Positions 34,889 to 44,252 of a stretch of DNA of 64,000 bases are shown here, in pieces. Location: contig JAOTVV010000003.1 of NCBI GenBank assembly GCA_029863245.1, forward strand, positions 146,591 through 210,590. The letters are read 5' to 3'. A model generated the notes under the pieces. It was not told where the DNA came from, searched no databases, and saw nothing but the letters and a program-made list of their open reading frames with translations. Numbering within the stretch: position 1 is the stretch's first letter; each line of letters opens with the position of its first letter. Source of the DNA: Gemmatimonadota bacterium (GTDB lineage: Bacteria > Gemmatimonadota > Gemmatimonadetes > Gemmatimonadales > GWC2-71-9). The position numbers and the translations under genes are program-made.

Positions 34889-35596
34889 ATGGCTGACAAG
34901 CGCGAATCTCGGCACGCCGAGCTCGGTGAGGTTGCCGGTGAGGTACACCGTGCCCGTCCCGTCCGGAACCGTCGCGCGGATGGTGGCCGTGCAGCAGTCC
35001 CCCGCCGGCTGGCCGAGCACCGCGTCCCCGCGCTCCACCTCGTGTCCGGCCCCGGTGCGGGGAAGACCATGCTACTGGAGCGCACCCTCGAAGCACTGGG
35101 AAAGGACTTGCGGCTCGCGGTGGTGACGGGGGACGTCCAGACGCAGAACGATGCCGACCGGCTGAGCCGATACACGGACCGGCTAGTGCAGGCCGTGGTG
35201 ACCGGTGGTGCCTGTCACCTCGATGCCCGACAGATCCAGACCTCACTGGATGCCGTCGAGCTCGACCAGACCGACCTCCTATTCATCGAGAACGTCGGCA
35301 ATCTGGTGTGTCCGGCGAGCTGGGACTTAGGCGAGACCGCGAAGGTCGTGCTGTGTGCGGTGACTGAAGGCGAAGACAAGCCAGCGAAATACCCCAAGAT
35401 GTTTCGCGAGGCTCGGTACGTTGTGCTCACAAAAGTGGATCTTTTGCGGTTCGTGCCGTTCGAGCGCGACAAGGCCGTCGCCATGGCGCGAGATGTGAAC
35501 CCCGACCTCCAGTTCTTCTTCACTTCCGCCACGACCAAAGAGGGCTTGGATAGCTGGTTCGCGTTTCTTCGCGATCTGGTGGCGAAGGCGACGTGA
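34889..35596 (+). CDS. hypB: Hydrogenase nickel-incorporation GTPase HypB, short N-terminus
   Basis: GTPase that helps deliver nickel to the large subunit. It shows Walker A GPGAGKTMLLERTL, the dimer metal site GGACHLDA, switch/Walker B LLFIENVGNLVCPASWDLGE and specificity motif LTKVDLL. The ATG at 34889 has a GAGGTGA site. The first 40 residues (MADKRESRHAELGEVAGEVH and RARPVRNRRADGG) are unlike the family: there is neither the CxxCGC metal motif nor a histidine-rich stretch, and family sequence begins only at about LAEHRVPALHLV. The bases of this odd segment also read well on the other strand (TIRATVPDGTGTVYLTGNL), so the 5' end may have been replaced by foreign DNA. Confidence 0.88.
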   Translation: MADKRESRHAELGEVAGEVHRARPVRNRRADGGRAAVPRRLAEHRVPALHLVSGPGAGKTMLLERTLEALGKDLRLAVVTGDVQTQNDADRLSRYTDRLVQAVVTGGACHLDARQIQTSLDAVELDQTDLLFIENVGNLVCPASWDLGETAKVVLCAVTEGEDKPAKYPKMFREARYVVLTKVDLLRFVPFERDKAVAMARDVNPDLQFFFTSATTKEGLDSWFAFLRDLVAKAT

Positions 35597-37905
35597 CGGC
35601 TGACGGTGCGGCTGGCGGTCGGGAGGCCGTCCATGTGAGCGTCACGGGGGTCGTGCAAGGGGTGGGGTTCCGCCCCTTCGTGCACCGACTCGCATTGCGC
35701 TACCGGCTTGGCGGGTGGGTGCGCAACGAGGCGGGCGAGGTGCGAATCGAGGTAGAGGGTCCGAGCACCGACGTGCAGGCTTTTGTGAATGCCCTGCGGA
35801 CCGAGGCGCCACCACTCACGCAGATCGACGCGCTCGAAATCACCCGGACCTCGGTCAAGCACTGGACCGAGTTCCGGATCGTCCCCAGTGAGGATCAACC
35901 GGACCGGCGGCAGCCAGTGTCGCCCGACGTCGCGCTGTGTGCCGCATGCGAGCGTGAGCTGTTCGATCCTGCCAATCGCCGGCATCGGTATCCCTTCGTG
36001 ACGTGCACCGACTGCGGTCCCCGCTTCACCGTGATCGAGGCGATACCGTATGACCGCGCGCGCACCAGCATGCGCGTGTTCCAGCAGTGTGCCGAGTGCC
36101 TCCGCGAGTACGATGAGCCTGCCGACCGGCGGTACCACTCGGAGAGCAACAGCTGTCCCGTCTGTGGTCCCAAGGTATGGCTCGAGATTCCGGGGACGGA
36201 AGGTGCTGTGGAGGAGGGGCAGGCCGCCATCGAAGGCGCCGCTCACGCGCTTGGCACGGGCCGCATCGTGGCGATTCGTGGGCTAGGTGGATTCCATCTG
36301 GCCGTCGATGCCACGGACGAAGCCCCAGTGGTCCGGCTGCGGGAGCGAAAGGGACGTGAGGCCAAGCCGCTGGCGATCATGGTGCGGACGGTAGACGATG
36401 CCCTGCGACTCGGCACGGTCCGCGCGAGTGAGGAACCGTTGCTGACGTCTCGTGAGCGACCCATTGTCGTCATCAAACGCCGCCGATCGTCGCGACTCGC
36501 ACCGTCGGTGGCACCCGGGCTCGACAGCGTTGGCGTGATGACCGCCTACACGCCGCTCCATCAAATCCTCTTGGATCTCGTGCAACGACCGCTCGTCATG
36601 ACCAGTGGAAATGTGAGTGAAGAGCCGATCGCTACCTCGAATTCCGATGCTCGCGCGCGGCTCGGTGACATCGCTGATGCGTTTCTGTTGCACGACCGTG
36701 AGATCGTGGCGCGCTACGACGACTCGGTCGTACGGGTGGTCGACGATGTTCCGTTGTTCCTGCGCCGCGCTCGAGGATACGCACCACTCCCGCTCGAGAT
36801 CCCCATTGCCGCTCCGGTACCACTCGTGGCGGTGGGCCCGCATCTCAAGAACACGTTTACGGTCGTGCATGGAAATACCGCGTACGTCAGTCAGCACATC
36901 GGCGACCTGGAGAACCTGGAGACACTCGCGCACTTCCAGGAATCGCTGGCTTTGTTTCGTCGCTTGTTCCGGATCGAGCCCCGTGTCGCTGTGCGGGACC
37001 TCCATCCCGGTTACCTGTCGACGCGTGTGGCGGACGAGCTGGGATTGGGGCAGGTGATGTCTGTGCAACATCATCATGCGCACGTGACGGCGGTGATGGC
37101 GGAGCACGGTCGAACCGAGCGGGTGGTGGGGGTCGCGTACGACGGGACGGGGTACGGGCAGGATGGTGCCGTCTGGGGTGCGGAGACGCTCGCTGCCGAT
37201 CTGTGCACGTACGAGCGGGCCGGCCAACTCCGCTACGCGCCACTTCCCGGCGGCGACCTCGCGGTGCGACGCCCGTGGCGGGTGGCGCTGGGCTACCTGT
37301 CGCTCGAGCCGAGCGAGCGTGAGGCATTCGCAGCCGCGTTCGATGGCGTCGACGAGGCGGAGCGGGCCCTCGCTGAGCAACAGATCGCACGGGGGCTCAA
37401 TGCCCCGCTCGCGTCCTCCATGGGGCGACTGTTTGACGCGGCCGCGGCGGTGCTCGGCACGAGACAAGTGGCCTACTACGAAGGACAGGCAGCCATGGAG
37501 CTCGAGGCGCTGGCCGGGGAACGGAATGCGGACCCGTTCCCGTTTCCTTTGGACGAGGAAGACGGCGCGGTGGTAATGAATCCGATTCCGCTGCTCGTGG
37601 CGTTAGGAGAACGCCGCCGGGCGGGAGACGATGTGCGTGATCTGGCCGCGAGGTTCCATGAGAGCATCGCGGCGGCTACCATTGAAGTTGCCCGTCGCGT
37701 GGCTGACGGGACGGGACTCTCGACGGTCGCGCTGGGTGGGGGGGTGTTCCAGAACGCACGGCTCCTTGCAGCCGTGCAGCGCGGTCTCGAAGAAAGCATT
37801 CTCGAGGTGCTGGTGCCCCGACGGCTCAGCCCGAACGACGGGAGCATCAGCTACGGACAGGCGGCCTCGGCCGCCGCGCTTCTCGCGCGAGAGGGTTCAT
37901 CCTGA
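35593..37905 (+). CDS. hypF: Carbamoyltransferase HypF
   Basis: Makes the thiocarbamate precursor of the cyanide ligands of the active-site iron from carbamoyl phosphate and ATP, working with HypE. The protein has 770 residues, full length. Domains in order: acylphosphatase-like (VTGVVQGVGFRPFVHRLA), two zinc fingers (CAACERELF ... CTDCGPRF; CAECLREYD ... CPVCGPKVW), a YrdC/Sua5-like domain (AIRGLGGFHLAVDAT; TSGNVSEEP) and a Kae1-like domain (VQHHHAHVTAVMAEH; VAYDGTGYGQDG; ALGGGVFQN). The GTG start overlaps the hypB stop. Confidence 0.96.
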   Translation: MTADGAAGGREAVHVSVTGVVQGVGFRPFVHRLALRYRLGGWVRNEAGEVRIEVEGPSTDVQAFVNALRTEAPPLTQIDALEITRTSVKHWTEFRIVPSEDQPDRRQPVSPDVALCAACERELFDPANRRHRYPFVTCTDCGPRFTVIEAIPYDRARTSMRVFQQCAECLREYDEPADRRYHSESNSCPVCGPKVWLEIPGTEGAVEEGQAAIEGAAHALGTGRIVAIRGLGGFHLAVDATDEAPVVRLRERKGREAKPLAIMVRTVDDALRLGTVRASEEPLLTSRERPIVVIKRRRSSRLAPSVAPGLDSVGVMTAYTPLHQILLDLVQRPLVMTSGNVSEEPIATSNSDARARLGDIADAFLLHDREIVARYDDSVVRVVDDVPLFLRRARGYAPLPLEIPIAAPVPLVAVGPHLKNTFTVVHGNTAYVSQHIGDLENLETLAHFQESLALFRRLFRIEPRVAVRDLHPGYLSTRVADELGLGQVMSVQHHHAHVTAVMAEHGRTERVVGVAYDGTGYGQDGAVWGAETLAADLCTYERAGQLRYAPLPGGDLAVRRPWRVALGYLSLEPSEREAFAAAFDGVDEAERALAEQQIARGLNAPLASSMGRLFDAAAAVLGTRQVAYYEGQAAMELEALAGERNADPFPFPLDEEDGAVVMNPIPLLVALGERRRAGDDVRDLAARFHESIAAATIEVARRVADGTGLSTVALGGGVFQNARLLAAVQRGLEESILEVLVPRRLSPNDGSISYGQAASAAALLAREGSS

Positions 37906-37918
37906 GGCGGTGTAGCGT

Positions 37919-38215
37919 ATGTGTCTAGGCATTCCGGGACGGATTACGGAGATTCGCGACGACGGCGGACTGCGCATGGGCACGATCGACTTCGGCGGGG
38001 TCCGACGTGAGGTCTGCTTGGCCTACCTCGACGAAGACATCGCGGTGGGTGACTACGCCATCATCCACGTGGGGTTCGCGATTTCGAAGGTCGATGAAGA
38101 CGAAGCGAAGCGGACGTTTGAAGTGTTGAAGGAATTGAGCCAACTGGACGAGCTCGAGTGGATCGGCGAGGTCGCCGATAGCAGCCTCGAGCAACACGGC
38201 TCGGAGAGTGCGTGA
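37919..38215 (+). CDS. hypC: Hydrogenase assembly chaperone HypC
   Basis: Small chaperone that carries the Fe(CN)2CO group with HypD to the large subunit. It has 98 residues and begins [12 protein letters not shown], with the essential Cys2. [19 protein letters not shown] is also characteristic. There is a 13-base gap after hypF and a four-base overlap with hypD, which is the usual partner. Confidence 0.95.
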   Translation: MCLGIPGRITEIRDDGGLRMGTIDFGGVRREVCLAYLDEDIAVGDYAIIHVGFAISKVDEDEAKRTFEVLKELSQLDELEWIGEVADSSLEQHGSESA

Positions 38216-39315
38216 AATACCTCAGTGAATACCGCGACGGCGGTATCGCGCAGAAGCTAGCGCGGAACATCCAGGAAGCGGCGTCGCGCCGCTGGGTGCT
38301 GATGGAGGTGTGCGGTGGACAGACGCACACCATCGTCAAGCAAGGGATCGATGAGCTGCTGGGCGAGGCCGTGGAGATGATCCACGGGCCGGGATGCCCC
38401 GTGTGCGTCACGCCGCTCGAGCAGATCGACCGCGCTCTGTATTTGGCCGCTCAGCCCAATGTGATCTTCACGTCCTTTGGTGACATGCTGCGCGTGCCCG
38501 GCAGCGAGTGCGATCTGTTCCAGATCCGCGCTCGCGGTGGAGACGTGCGAATCGTGTACTCGCCGCTCGACGCGCTGGAGCTGGCACGGAAGAACCCCGA
38601 TAAGGAAATCGTGTTCTTCGCCGTCGGATTCGAGACCACCGCACCGGCCAATGCGATGGCCGTGTGGCGTGCGCACGAGCTCGGCGTCACGAATTTCAGT
38701 GTCTTGGTCTCCCACGTCACGGTGCCACCAGCGATCGTGGCGCTCCTGGAATCGTCCGACAATCGGGTCGAGGCATTCCTCGCCGCCGGTCACGTCTGCA
38801 CGGTGATGGGGTGGGAGGAGTACGAGCCGCTCGCGGCGACGTATCGGGTGCCCATTGTGGTGACGGGGTTCGAGCCCGTCGACATCCTCGAGGGTATCCT
38901 GATGGCCGTGCAGCAACTCGAGGCCGGACGCTACGAGGTGGAGAACCAGTATGTGCGCTCCGTGAAACGCGAAGGTAATCGACTGGCGCAGGAATTCGTG
39001 CGCAAGGTCTTCCGGTTGGTCGACCGTCAGTGGCGGGGGATCGGCATGATCCCCGCGAGCGGGTTGGGCTTGCAGGAGGAGTTCGTCCAACATGATGCGG
39101 AGGCCAAGTTTGGCGCCTCGGTGATCACGGCCACGGAACCCGAGGAGTGCCGTGCGGGCGATGTCCTGCGCGGTAAGATCAAACCGCACGAGTGTGATGC
39201 ATTCGGAAAGCTGTGCACACCCGAGCGTCCACTGGGTGCCTCGATGGTGTCGTCCGAGGGGGCCTGTGGCGCGTACTACAACTACGGTCGCTTCCGCAAC
39301 GTGGCCGCTTCGTGA
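38212..39315 (+). CDS. hypD: Hydrogenase formation protein HypD
   Basis: Iron-sulfur scaffold on which the Fe(CN)2CO unit is built. It has 367 residues, GTG start. The key motifs are [34 protein letters not shown] (active-site cysteines), [14 protein letters not shown] and the C-terminal cysteines in [21 protein letters not shown] and [12 protein letters not shown] that hold the [4Fe-4S] cluster. All are intact. The gene is coupled to hypC upstream and hypE downstream by overlapping start and stop codons. Confidence 0.96.
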   Translation: MKYLSEYRDGGIAQKLARNIQEAASRRWVLMEVCGGQTHTIVKQGIDELLGEAVEMIHGPGCPVCVTPLEQIDRALYLAAQPNVIFTSFGDMLRVPGSECDLFQIRARGGDVRIVYSPLDALELARKNPDKEIVFFAVGFETTAPANAMAVWRAHELGVTNFSVLVSHVTVPPAIVALLESSDNRVEAFLAAGHVCTVMGWEEYEPLAATYRVPIVVTGFEPVDILEGILMAVQQLEAGRYEVENQYVRSVKREGNRLAQEFVRKVFRLVDRQWRGIGMIPASGLGLQEEFVQHDAEAKFGASVITATEPEECRAGDVLRGKIKPHECDAFGKLCTPERPLGASMVSSEGACGAYYNYGRFRNVAAS

Positions 39316-40373
39316 GTTTGACCGACCTCTCCCAGGGGCCGATCTGCCCGGTTCCTCGCAGCAATTATCAGCAGGTCCAGCTCGGCCACGGCTCCGGTGG
39401 CAAGATGAGCGCGGCGCTGCTGCGTGAGCGGTTTCTCCCACATTTCGAGAACGAAGCGCTGGCGCAGTTGGGCGACGCCGCGGTGGTTAGTGTGACATCC
39501 GACCGACTCGCCATCTCCACCGACACGTTCGTGGTGCAGCCGCTCGAGTTTCCCGGCGGCAACATCGGCACGTTGGCCGTGCATGGCACCCTCAACGATC
39601 TGGCCATGATGGGGGCGCGCCCCCGCTACCTCTCGGCTGGCTTCGTGCTCGAGGAAGGACTGGCGTTCGACGTCTTGGATCGGATCGTGGCGGCCATGGC
39701 GAGGGCGGCACGCGAGGCGGGTGTGCCTGTCGTCACGGGTGACACCAAAGTGGTCGAGCGCGGCAAGGCGGACGGGGTGTTTATCAACACGACGGGGGTG
39801 GGAGAGCTCGATGCGGCGTTCCTACCGGCGCCGAAGAGCGCTCGAGTGGGCGACGTGGTGATCGTGAGCGGGCCGATCGGCCGGCACGGCATCGCGGTGA
39901 TGGCGGTTCGGGAAGGGCTCGAGTTCGAAGTCGAACTGGAGAGCGATTCGGCCAACCTCGCACCGCTGGTCGAACGCCTGAGAGAGACGGTCGGGTCCGC
40001 CGTCCACGTACTGCGTGACCCGACGCGTGGCGGACTGGCGAGTGCCCTCAACGAGATTGCGGCGGCCGCTCGCGTAGGCATCGACCTCGAGGAAACCGCG
40101 ATACCGATCCCGCCTCCTGTCACCGCCGCCTGTGAGATGCTGGGATTCGATCCGCTGTATGTCGCGAACGAGGGGATCTTCGTGGCGCTCGTTGACGCCT
40201 CGCTGGCGGAGCAGGCTCTCGCGGCCGTGCGGGGCCACCCCTTGGGCGCCCATGCCACGGCGATCGGACGCGTGGTGAGCGAGCATCCCGGGATCGTCGC
40301 GCTCAAGACGCGGATCGGTGGCACGCGAGTCGTGGACATGCTGCCCGGAGATCAGCTGCCCAGGATCTGTTAG
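39312..40373 (+). CDS. hypE: Hydrogenase maturation protein HypE
   Basis: Dehydrates the thiocarbamate on its own C-terminal cysteine to give the cyanide ligand. It has 353 residues. It contains [48 protein letters not shown] and [15 protein letters not shown], and ends PRIC with the catalytic cysteine as last residue. The GTG at 39312 overlaps the hypD stop by four bases; family sequence starts within 20 residues of it. This is the last gene of the hydrogenase operon. Confidence 0.96.
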   Translation: MSLTDLSQGPICPVPRSNYQQVQLGHGSGGKMSAALLRERFLPHFENEALAQLGDAAVVSVTSDRLAISTDTFVVQPLEFPGGNIGTLAVHGTLNDLAMMGARPRYLSAGFVLEEGLAFDVLDRIVAAMARAAREAGVPVVTGDTKVVERGKADGVFINTTGVGELDAAFLPAPKSARVGDVVIVSGPIGRHGIAVMAVREGLEFEVELESDSANLAPLVERLRETVGSAVHVLRDPTRGGLASALNEIAAAARVGIDLEETAIPIPPPVTAACEMLGFDPLYVANEGIFVALVDASLAEQALAAVRGHPLGAHATAIGRVVSEHPGIVALKTRIGGTRVVDMLPGDQLPRIC

Positions 40374-40478
40374 CTCGATTCTCCATCGCGGCCCTCCCGC
40401 CCCACCACTCGCGTCCGCGGCGCGACAATTCCCCCGTCCCGATTGAGTAAGTCGATACACACAACATCTTAGACGATG

Positions 40479-41001
<523 letters not shown>

Positions 41002-41030
41002 GGTTCCTGACACTGCTCGGGCCATCAGAC

Positions 41031-41074
41031 AGTTGCCGTTTGCGTTGCCGTTTCTCCCGGCAAAGTCCGGCATC
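41031..41074. repeat. 44-bp direct repeat, copy 1
   Basis: Identical, as far as I can compare by eye, to 43707-43750. It starts AGTTGCCGTTTGCG and ends GTCCGGCATC. The two copies flank the FG-GAP lipoprotein gene at 41251. The DNA between 41075 and 41250 holds nothing that I recognise. Confidence 0.85.
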
Positions 41075-41250
41075 GTACGCGCAGTGGTGCTCCTGCGTTT
41101 CTTCGCCTCGGCCGCTGGTAGGAGCCCCTTCCCCTGGCCATCCTGAAGGAAGCAGCCCAACTTGCAAAGCTTGACGCCCCGGCGCATCGCCCCCTACCGG
41201 ACCACACCGAAGCCAAGAAGAGGGAATGGGCCCTATACCGGTCTACCAGG

Positions 41251-43638
41251 ATGTGCCACATGAGACCGCTGCTTGAGTCTATCCACCGCCGTCTCGCGGC
41301 TGCTATCCGTCACGGTTGTGCCCCCGGCATGACGCCAAGCATGTGTGGCGCTCGGCCCGGTCGAATCGTGGGGCGAGGCGTGATCACCTGGATGATGGTG
41401 GGGGCCTTCGTGGGCTGCGGGACTCCGCAGAAAGATACGCCGACTGAAGTGCGAAAAGCGTCGCCGGAAATCGAACCCCTGTCGGGCACGGCAAAGACCG
41501 CGGCAGAGCTGGCTGCGATCTATCGAGCGGCACTCAGGGAGCCGATGCGATACGGCCACCTGAACAGGAGGAGGGCGGAAGTGTGGCGTGCGGAAATCGC
41601 GCGCACCGAGGGTCCCGAGCAGTTCATGGCCCGCTATCAGTATGCCTCGGAATCGCTCTCCGCCGGCGATGAGGGAACCGCTATTCGCGAGATCGAACGC
41701 CTGATGAAAGACCTCGGTCCGGAGGGCCGTGTCGTATCGCCGACGACGACACCTCTGTTTGAGCTGCTGGCCGTCGCCTATCTCCGGCTGGGTGAACGAC
41801 AGAATCATCTGAACGATCCCGCTGGCGCCTCCATTCTCCCGCTCACGGCGAATGCTGTCCACACCAAGGAGGAGGGATCCCGTCGGGCAGTCTCGCTATA
41901 CCGGCAGATTCTCGATCGCTATCCGCGTGACCTCCAAACACGGTGGCTGCTGAACATCGCCTACATGACCCTTGGAATGTATCCTCGCGCTGTTCCGGCA
42001 GACATCCTCATCGAGGGGCTCGAAGCAAGCCCGGATACCGAGTATCCTCGCTTTCACAACGTCGCCCCGGCGCTGGGGGTGCATGTCGACGGCATCGCGG
42101 GCGGTGTATCTGTGGAGGACTTCAACGAGGACGGATTCCTCGACATCCTGGCAACCGCACGGGGATTGAACGATCCGCTACGCCTCTTCTTCGCCGACGG
42201 CCGGGGTGGGTTCGTCGATCATACGGGAGCGGCAGGTCTGAACGGCCTGGTGGGTGGACTGAACACCCTGCACGCGGACTACAACAACGACGGATACGAG
42301 GACGTGCTGATCGTTCGCGGCGGCTGGCTTGGTGCCTACGGCGCGCACCCGAATTCCCTGCTGAGAAACAACGGCGACGGAACGTTCGAAGATGTCGCCG
42401 CGGGTGCAGGTCTGGTGTCCAAGCACCCGACGCAGACGGCGGCTTGGGGCGATTTCAACAACGACGGCTGGCTCGATCTCGTCATCGGCAATGAAGGCGG
42501 CGAGAATGGAGGCGGCTCAGGACGCCTCGAGTTGTATCTGAACAATGGGGACGAGACGTTCACCGAGATCTCCGCTCGCGTAGGAATCGACGTCTTCGAA
42601 TTCGTCAAGGCACTGGTGTGGGGCGATATCAACAATGATGGCCTCATCGACTTGTACGTCTCGGTACTGGACAAACCAAATCTGCTGTATCTCAATCGGG
42701 GTGGCGAAGCGCTGGAGGACTGGCGCTTCGAAGAAGTGGGGGCTGCGGCGGGAGTGCAGGACCCTGTCTTCAGCTTCCCAGTGTTCTTCTGGGATTACGA
42801 CAATGACGGCTGGGAGGACCTCTTCGTTGCAAGCTTCGACGTTCCCCTCAGCTCCGGGTCAGCAGGGGAAATCGCAGCCGAGTATCTGGGATTACGCGCA
42901 AAGGGGCAGCGAAATCAGGTGTATCGCAACAATGGCGACGGAACGTTCACCGATGTCGCGCCGGATTTGGGACTTGACCTGAGCCTATGGGCCATGGGCA
43001 TCAACTTCGGAGATCTGGACAACGACGGGTTTCCAGACATATACGTCGGCACGGGGACGCCTGACCTACGCTCCATCATGCCAAACCGGATGTTTCTTAA
43101 CGAGAACGGAACCCGATTTCGCGACATAACATTCGACGGTGGCTTTGGGCACATTCAGAAGGGTCATGCCATTGCCTTTGCCGATTTCGACCGCGACGGA
43201 GACCAGGATATCTACGCTGTCATGGGGGGTGCTGTGGAGGGAGAGCACTATCCAAATGCATTGTTCGAGAATCCCGGGTTTGGCAATGGCAACTCGTGGG
43301 TAGTCCTGCAGCTGGAAGGCCGCACGGCAAACCGCTCGGCCATAGGGGCGCGGATCAGATTGAGCGTAACCGACCTGAATGGTGAGCAGCGAGTCATCTA
43401 CCAGACGGTTTCTACAGGCGGCAGCTTCGGCGCGTCAAGTCTGCAGCAAGAGATTGGTCTGGGACAGACCGAACGGATTGACGAACTGACGATCTCCTGG
43501 CCGAACCAGGCTCGGTCGGCTGATACCTATACCGATCTGCCGGTCAACAAGTACTACAGAATCATCGAGGGTCGACTCCCGGTGCCGTTGGATGTTGCGC
43601 CCCTTACGCTGAACGGAGAAGGTGAACGCCGCCCGTAA
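41251..43638 (+). CDS. FG-GAP/VCBS + ASPIC/UnbV lipoprotein
   Basis: A 795-residue exported protein. A hydrophobic stretch ending MMVGAFVGC is a lipobox; the true start may be one of the internal ATGs before it, such as that of MTPSMCGARPG. Residues of about 60-240 are helical and TPR-like. From about 270 come FG-GAP/VCBS repeats with calcium loops such as DFNEDGFLDIL, DYNNDGYEDVL, DFNNDGWLDLV, DINNDGLIDLY, DYDNDGWEDLF and DLDNDGFPDIY. The ASPIC/UnbV tail is recognised in NRSAIGARIRLSVTDLNGEQ and IDELTISWPN. Codon use is slightly less GC-rich than in the hydrogenase operon. Two copies of a 44-base repeat flank it. Function unknown. Confidence 0.85.
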   Translation: MCHMRPLLESIHRRLAAAIRHGCAPGMTPSMCGARPGRIVGRGVITWMMVGAFVGCGTPQKDTPTEVRKASPEIEPLSGTAKTAAELAAIYRAALREPMRYGHLNRRRAEVWRAEIARTEGPEQFMARYQYASESLSAGDEGTAIREIERLMKDLGPEGRVVSPTTTPLFELLAVAYLRLGERQNHLNDPAGASILPLTANAVHTKEEGSRRAVSLYRQILDRYPRDLQTRWLLNIAYMTLGMYPRAVPADILIEGLEASPDTEYPRFHNVAPALGVHVDGIAGGVSVEDFNEDGFLDILATARGLNDPLRLFFADGRGGFVDHTGAAGLNGLVGGLNTLHADYNNDGYEDVLIVRGGWLGAYGAHPNSLLRNNGDGTFEDVAAGAGLVSKHPTQTAAWGDFNNDGWLDLVIGNEGGENGGGSGRLELYLNNGDETFTEISARVGIDVFEFVKALVWGDINNDGLIDLYVSVLDKPNLLYLNRGGEALEDWRFEEVGAAAGVQDPVFSFPVFFWDYDNDGWEDLFVASFDVPLSSGSAGEIAAEYLGLRAKGQRNQVYRNNGDGTFTDVAPDLGLDLSLWAMGINFGDLDNDGFPDIYVGTGTPDLRSIMPNRMFLNENGTRFRDITFDGGFGHIQKGHAIAFADFDRDGDQDIYAVMGGAVEGEHYPNALFENPGFGNGNSWVVLQLEGRTANRSAIGARIRLSVTDLNGEQRVIYQTVSTGGSFGASSLQQEIGLGQTERIDELTISWPNQARSADTYTDLPVNKYYRIIEGRLPVPLDVAPLTLNGEGERRP

Positions 43639-43639
43639 G

Positions 43640-43658
43640 ACACCGGCTGGACCGGTGT
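43640..43658. terminator. Stem-loop after the FG-GAP gene
   Basis: ACACCGG, a five-base loop and CCGGTGT form a perfect 7-bp stem two bases after the stop codon of the FG-GAP gene. No T-run follows. A second hairpin follows at 43668. It could end or protect the transcript. Confidence 0.4.
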
Positions 43659-43667
43659 TCATTCAGG

Positions 43668-43688
43668 TCGGCGCTCGGTAAGCGCCGA
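43668..43688. other. Second perfect hairpin
   Basis: TCGGCGCT, loop CGGTA, AGCGCCGA: a perfect 8-bp stem nine bases after the first hairpin. The pair of hairpins resembles repeat-associated palindromes more than a standard terminator. Confidence 0.4.
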
Positions 43689-43706
43689 CGCCCCGCTTGC
43701 CCCGGC

Positions 43707-43750
43707 AGTTGCCGTTTGCGTTGCCGTTTCTCCCGGCAAAGTCCGGCATC
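43707..43750. repeat. 44-bp direct repeat, copy 2
   Basis: Second copy of the repeat at 41031-41074, on the same strand, after the FG-GAP gene. Together they bracket 2.6 kb. Confidence 0.85.
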
Positions 43751-43834
43751 AGACCCGGCAGAATGTCGTTGCCAACGCTCGAAAGCCCGCGAAATTCCGA
43801 CATTATGCCGTTATTCCTATAGTTCCTGACCCGC

Positions 43835-44118
43835 ATGGGGTTGAGCGCAAGCGCCGATGCCTTTGCATCGACGCTCGCATTCCTGCTCGCCGTCGCTAGC
43901 GCTCCGGCATCGCATCAGGGGGTCGCGGGTTGAATGAAGCACCGGCGGCGGCCGGTGCTTCCTTCCGCTCTGTTCGCGTCGCGCTTAGGGCGCTCGCTCA
44001 CGTCGCGTGATCGGCGCGTCGGCAGCGGCCGACGCTTGATCCGCTCTCTCCCCGTCGGCCGCTCACGCGGCCTCAGGGTCGCACCGCGTCAAATCCCGCC
44101 GTCCCGACTGGCGGAAGT
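43835..44118. repeat. 284-bp direct repeat with hairpin and tRNA-like 3' end, copy 1
   Basis: Matches 46885-47167 nearly throughout; about 170 central bases look identical. It contains a perfect 11-bp hairpin (GAAGCACCGGC, loop GGCG, GCCGGTGCTTC; 43936-43961). Near its end it has TCAAATCCCGCCGTCCCGAC (44089-44108), which has the form of the T-loop, T-stem and acceptor strand of a proline-type tRNA without the CCA. An earlier GGGGTCGCGGGTT (43918-43931) would pair with it as the other half of a T-arm. A 70-codon frame inside it is not convincing as a gene. Confidence 0.75.
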
Positions 44119-44123
44119 ACCAG

Positions 44124-44137
44124 AACTACATGTAGTT
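44124..44137. promoter_or_regulatory. 14-bp perfect palindrome
   Basis: AACTACATGTAGTT is its own reverse complement. It lies in the short unique stretch between the 284-bp repeat and the terminator, 116 bases before the kinase start. It may be an operator or a chance palindrome. Confidence 0.25.
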
Positions 44138-44140
44138 ACG

Positions 44141-44174
44141 AAATGAGCGGTCCGTGAGTGGCCGCTCATTTTTT
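44141..44174 (+). terminator. Rho-independent terminator-like hairpin
   Basis: AAATGAGCGG (44141-44150), an 11-base loop and CCGCTCATTT (44162-44171) form a 10-bp stem continuing into a T-run (44169-44174). This is the best intrinsic terminator shape in the window. It would stop transcription entering the kinase gene from the left. Confidence 0.65.
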
Positions 44175-44180
44175 GTGCTT

Positions 44181-44200
44181 GTGTGCCAATAGTGTGCCAA
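44181..44200. repeat. Tandem GTGTGCCAA sites, 11-bp period
   Basis: Two copies of GTGTGCCAA with a two-base spacer, so one helical turn apart. The identical pair is at 40512-40531 before the truncated kinase copy. Conservation in both blocks suggests a bound protein, either a regulator or a recombinase. Confidence 0.35.
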
Positions 44201-44238
44201 ATCCTGGTGGCGTTCTCGCCGGTTGGCAACGCGACGCC

Positions 44239-44252
44239 TATCTTTGCCAACC
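44239..44252 (+). promoter_or_regulatory. TATCTT element before the kinase-TPR start codon
   Basis: TATCTTTGCC at 44239-44248 with ATG at 44253 and no Shine-Dalgarno sequence. A -10 box here would place the transcript start at or within a few bases of the ATG. See the matching elements at 22242 and 40569. Confidence 0.4.

Noticed and set aside
43934..44146. 70-codon frame repeated in both 284-bp repeats
   Set aside because: It is arginine/serine-rich, has no ribosome-binding site, begins in a hairpin and is not preserved at its end in the second copy (46984).
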